Shown: piece by piece, positions 49,915 to 52,525 of the stretch
How the letters are laid out: every line of letters starts with the position of its first letter
Position numbering within the stretch: the first letter of the stretch is position 1
Assembly (NCBI GenBank): GCA_910578935.1
Contig: CAJTSM010000018.1
Span: 1-52,525, forward strand
Origin: an uncultured Oscillibacter sp.
GTDB taxonomy: Bacteria > Bacillota > Clostridia > Oscillospirales > Oscillospiraceae
Direction: 5' to 3'
DNA length: 52,525 bases
The notes under the pieces: model-generated
What the model was told of the DNA's origin: nothing
What the model saw: the letters and a program-made list of their open reading frames with translations, nothing else
The model's database searches: none
Translations under genes and position numbers: made by a program

Positions 49915-50577
49915 ATGCGTTTTGAACTAATGGCGTCTATGATGTGCGCGGATTACGGCCACTTGGAACAGGAGGTCAAAAATCTGGAAGCAGGGGGCAT
50001 TGACTCTTTTCATATCGACATCATGGATGGGCGTTTTGTCGCCAACTTTGCTATGTCTCTGAACGACATGCGCTACGTTGCCATGACCACCTCCAAGCCT
50101 TTGGATGTCCATCTGATGATTGAGCACCCCAACAACCGGATCGGCCTGTTCCTGCAAAACCTCCGCCCGGGCGACACCGTGTACATTCATCCGGAGGCAG
50201 AGTACCACCCCTCCACGACGCTCCAGGCGGTTATTGACGCCGGGATGGTGCCGGGCATCGCGATCAATCCGGGTACGTCGGTAGAGACGGTGATGGAGCT
50301 GCTGCGGATTGTGAAAAAGGTGCTGGTAATGTCGGTTAACCCGGGCAACGCGGGGCAGATGTTTTTGCCCTATGTGGGGAAAAAGATTACAAAACTGCTG
50401 GCCATCAAGGAAGATATGGACTTTGAGCTCTATTGGGACGGCGCGTGCGGTGCGGACAAAATACTGGAGTACGCGCCCAAAGGGGTCAAAGGCTTTGTGC
50501 TGGGTACGACGCTGCTGTTCGGCAAGGACAAACCCTACGGGGAGACGTTGCAAAATATCCGGGAACTGAGATTTTGA
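49915..50577 (+). CDS. Ribulose/allulose-phosphate 3-epimerase-like protein
   Basis: The 220-aa protein is a TIM-barrel of the ribulose-phosphate 3-epimerase family. The metal and acid-base residues are kept: FHIDIMDGRFVANF (His, Asp, Met-Asp-Gly), DVHLMIEHP and a late WDGACG in place of VDGGI. The changed late motif and its place in a modification cluster favour a specialised sugar phosphate (for example allulose 6-phosphate) over the pentose pathway. GGGAG precedes the ATG. It is the last gene before a strong terminator. Confidence 0.78.
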   Translation: MRFELMASMMCADYGHLEQEVKNLEAGGIDSFHIDIMDGRFVANFAMSLNDMRYVAMTTSKPLDVHLMIEHPNNRIGLFLQNLRPGDTVYIHPEAEYHPSTTLQAVIDAGMVPGIAINPGTSVETVMELLRIVKKVLVMSVNPGNAGQMFLPYVGKKITKLLAIKEDMDFELYWDGACGADKILEYAPKGVKGFVLGTTLLFGKDKPYGETLQNIRELRF

Positions 50578-50605
50578 GCCGGGCAGCCTGGGACTGAACG
50601 CGGAA

Positions 50606-50649
50606 AGCGCCCGTCCGGGAAGGACTTCCTTCCCGGGCGGACGCTTTTT
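50606..50649. terminator. Terminator ending the flagellin modification cluster
   Basis: A long stem (AGCGCCCGTCCGGGAAGG with CCTTCCCGGGCGGACGCT, two G-U pairs) and a T run can also serve the convergent deaminase gene. Confidence 0.88.
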
Positions 50650-50691
50650 TTGCGGCCAGGCGGCGAATAGGCGGGGCGCAGGGAGTTAGCT

Positions 50692-52525
50692 TTAAGAGAT
50701 AGGAGGCTCGCTGAATTTCCATTCGATAGAATAGGTGTACATCAGGTTTGGCTGAGGGACGGAAAATGTGAAGAGATCGTTTTTGTCTACCGTTTCCGGG
50801 ACGATCTCGTCCCGGGAAACCACCAAATCCTTGCTCATTTTCGTGTCGGCGAATACCACCTTCTGGACGTTCGTGAGCATCCCCTTCGGTGCGATTACCT
50901 CAAGGGTGAGGCAGTCTGTCCGGAGGGTGATGGCCTGGGCGTAATAGGGGATCATGATCCGGCGGGTATCCTTTGCAACGGCTTCAATCTCCCAGGATTC
51001 CTGGCCATCCTTTTTCATGGGCTGGGGGAATTTCAAAATGGCGCTGTAGAGGGACTTCCTGCTGGGGAGGTTCTCAAGTTTGTAATGGTCATTATCGGGG
51101 GCTATGAGACGGAAACCGTCAAATGTGCTCCCGGTCCAATAGGCGCTGTGAGTTATGCTTTCGATTCCGTCCCGCAGCGCTTGGATGGTTGCCGTTGTCC
51201 GTTCCGCGATTTCCGTGCGGGACCGGAAGGTAAAGCGGCCCGTCAGTTTGATATTCCGGTAATCTTTGATTCCCAGCGGATTCTCAAAGTTCTTGTCCAG
51301 TTCCTTCACGACTTTTTTGCAGTCAATGCCTGTGCGAAGCTTCAGTTCGTCCTTGATGGGAATTCTGGGCGTGTACAATTTTACATAGGCGTTGCCGATC
51401 GCGCCGTAAAAAAGCTGGACCTTCGGATTTCCGTATTTTCCAAAGCTTAGGATGTGGCGCGTGGAGATTCCGGGATAGGGGTCAATGTAGTAAATTTCCT
51501 GGATTCCTAATTGGTAGGCCTTCTTGGAGCAAAGCTCGCAGGGGCTGGCGGTGGAAAACAGCTTTCCGCCTTTAATCCCCTGGCCTCCGTTTTTGGACAG
51601 CTGCAAAAAGGCATTTTCTTCCGCGTGAAGCGCGCGGGTGAAAACCTGATTTTTAATGCCGCCTTTCAGTTCGTTGTAGATATCTTTAAAGCAATAGGAA
51701 TAGGTCATTCCGTCCAGAAGACCGCAATGGGAAGCCTTTTCCTCCAGCGCGAAGAGGGCTTCCTGAAATTTTGAATCCTCCAGCTCAAAGCAGCTGTAGC
51801 TTTCAGGGTCTTTATTTTTCTTGTAATCCGACACACATCTCAGGTTACAGGAAACCTGTCCCGCGGGGACTTCATTCCAGCCCACCGCCTTGATGGAAAA
51901 GTCCGGGCCCGTAATCACGGCGCCTACCTGCCGGGAGAGACAGCCGGAGTTCAGGCTGGCTACGGAGGCGGTCTGCATGCACCGTTCAATATGGGTGGGT
52001 GTGACAAGCCCCGGGTGCAGCATCAGCGCGATGTACTTTATGATCTGCTCCGTCAAAAACAGGAAGCGGCCGTCGTTTACATTGGGATTGTAGAGATGGA
52101 TGTCCGAGATGGAGAGGCATTCCGGAATATTTTGATGGAAGAAGATTCCGTAGTCGCTGCGGCTGGCCAAATCAAACTCGGTTTCGTCCAGACTTTGAAG
52201 CTCTTCCTCATCCAGTTGGCCCAGCCGTTTTTTTCGGGCATCCTCTTCTGTATTGATAGAGATTAAATAGAAGGAGCTGTACTTGTCTTTAAAATAGTAA
52301 GCCTCATAGGGGTTGCGAATCGCGTCAATGCAGATCCTGGTTTGAGGGCGGCTGTTAGCTTTATTATACGCCTCTACTTTATTATACGCCTTTTCTTTAT
52401 TATACGCCTTTTCTTTATTATACGCCTCTTCTTTATTATACGCCTCTATGATTTTGATGATTGCCTCCATTCGCTTTGCGACATCATAAAAATTTCTCTC
52501 GGAGTAGGTTTTTTCATAGGGATTT
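50692..52525 (-). CDS. AvcD-like antiphage dCTP/dCMP deaminase (5' part outside window)
   Basis: The frame stays open to the right edge, so an ATG at 52470 is probably internal: the codons above it (NPYEKTYSERNFYDVAKR) read like the N-terminal P-loop domain of AvcD-type proteins. The visible ~610 residues contain the end of that domain (RICIDAIRNPYEAYYFKDKY) and a deoxycytidylate-deaminase domain with zinc motifs HAEENA and PCELC. A roughly 190-residue C-terminal beta-rich extension I do not recognise follows. AvcD depletes dCTP/dCMP during phage infection. A 30-residue AYNKE repeat interrupts the linker before RICIDA. The start and any antitoxin RNA lie outside the window. Confidence 0.8.
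   Translation of the reverse strand, partial: NPYEKTYSERNFYDVAKRMEAIIKIIEAYNKEEAYNKEKAYNKEKAYNKVEAYNKANSRPQTRICIDAIRNPYEAYYFKDKYSSFYLISINTEEDARKKRLGQLDEEELQSLDETEFDLASRSDYGIFFHQNIPECLSISDIHLYNPNVNDGRFLFLTEQIIKYIALMLHPGLVTPTHIERCMQTASVASLNSGCLSRQVGAVITGPDFSIKAVGWNEVPAGQVSCNLRCVSDYKKNKDPESYSCFELEDSKFQEALFALEEKASHCGLLDGMTYSYCFKDIYNELKGGIKNQVFTRALHAEENAFLQLSKNGGQGIKGGKLFSTASPCELCSKKAYQLGIQEIYYIDPYPGISTRHILSFGKYGNPKVQLFYGAIGNAYVKLYTPRIPIKDELKLRTGIDCKKVVKELDKNFENPLGIKDYRNIKLTGRFTFRSRTEIAERTTATIQALRDGIESITHSAYWTGSTFDGFRLIAPDNDHYKLENLPSRKSLYSAILKFPQPMKKDGQESWEIEAVAKDTRRIMIPYYAQAITLRTDCLTLEVIAPKGMLTNVQKVVFADTKMSKDLVVSRDEIVPETVDKNDLFTFSVPQPNLMYTYSIEWKFSEPPIS
52361..52449 (-). repeat. 18-bp tandem repeat inside the deaminase gene
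   Basis: Nearly five head-to-tail units of TTATTATACGCCTCTWCT (plus strand) begin at 52361, 52379, 52397, 52415 and 52433. Two neighbouring units are identical. On the coding strand each gives six residues of the type EAYNKE or KAYNKE, so gain or loss of a unit keeps the frame. Confidence 0.92.

Noticed and set aside
52361..52449. Short CRISPR array
   Set aside because: Units are 18 bp, head to tail without spacers, and remain in one reading frame; this is a coding tandem repeat.
52470..52470. ATG at 52470 as the start of the deaminase gene
   Set aside because: The frame is open for another 18 codons to the window edge, those codons resemble the family's N-terminal domain, and there is no good Shine-Dalgarno at the ATG.

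Overview
The window most likely comes from a Gram-positive member of the Clostridia. The combination of PolC, Rex, an SLH-domain protein, class II GalT, strong Shine-Dalgarno sites (AGGAGG type) and GC-rich codon use suggests the Oscillospiraceae (Oscillibacter/Flavonifractor-like gut anaerobes). The genus is an inference from gene content, not from a marker gene. The organism carries a flagellin gene, so it is probably motile.

Layout. Bases 1-2.7 kb hold the start of rubrerythrin, a tRNA-Arg(CCG) with a 38-bp duplicate of its 5' half, the redox repressor rex, an SLH-domain protein and a tiny Cys/Gly/Asn-rich membrane peptide. Bases 2.7-9.1 kb, on the minus strand, hold a PAP2 phosphatase, ilvD, galK-galT and an M19 dipeptidase. 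Bases 9.4-20 kb are a conserved housekeeping run: pyrH-frr-uppS-cdsA-dxr-rseP-ispG-(47-aa membrane peptide)-polC. It links nucleotide supply, ribosome recycling, isoprenoid and lipid synthesis and replication. Bases 20-27 kb hold glpK, a ROK regulator, a CapA-type lipoprotein and a chemoreceptor. Bases 27-34.5 kb hold an ABC uptake operon (BMP/DUF3798-like lipoprotein, double ATPase, two permeases, an anchored acidic protein) followed by a PepD dipeptidase. At 34.8 kb there is a VanX-like D,D-dipeptidase with FN3-like, SH3 and wall-binding parts.

The most unusual region is 36.8-50.6 kb. A flagellin gene has a sigma-28 promoter and a leader resembling a CsrA-controlled leader. It is followed by a strong terminator and then ten closely packed genes. 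In the centre is a complete route to an activated C2 phosphonate: a nucleotidyltransferase/cytidylyltransferase/PEP-mutase fusion, an iron-type alcohol dehydrogenase and phosphonopyruvate decarboxylase. The predicted product is a CMP-activated 2-hydroxyethylphosphonate. This core is flanked by two paralogous pairs, each a ~700-aa sulfotransferase-like protein plus an APS-kinase-like protein. A PHP phosphatase of the type that removes 3',5'-bisphosphate nucleotides follows, then an FkbM methyltransferase and a pentulose/hexulose-phosphate 3-epimerase-like protein. I read this as a candidate flagellin (or surface glycan) modification island that could combine phosphonate, sulfate and methyl groups. 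No glycosyltransferase or ATP sulfurylase lies in the window.

The right edge carries the 3' part of a predicted antiphage dCTP/dCMP deaminase (AvcD-like) on the minus strand. An in-frame array of 18-bp repeats lies in its interdomain linker. Several intergenic regions carry dispersed hairpin-rich repeats, including one family present at both 13.6 and 34.6 kb.
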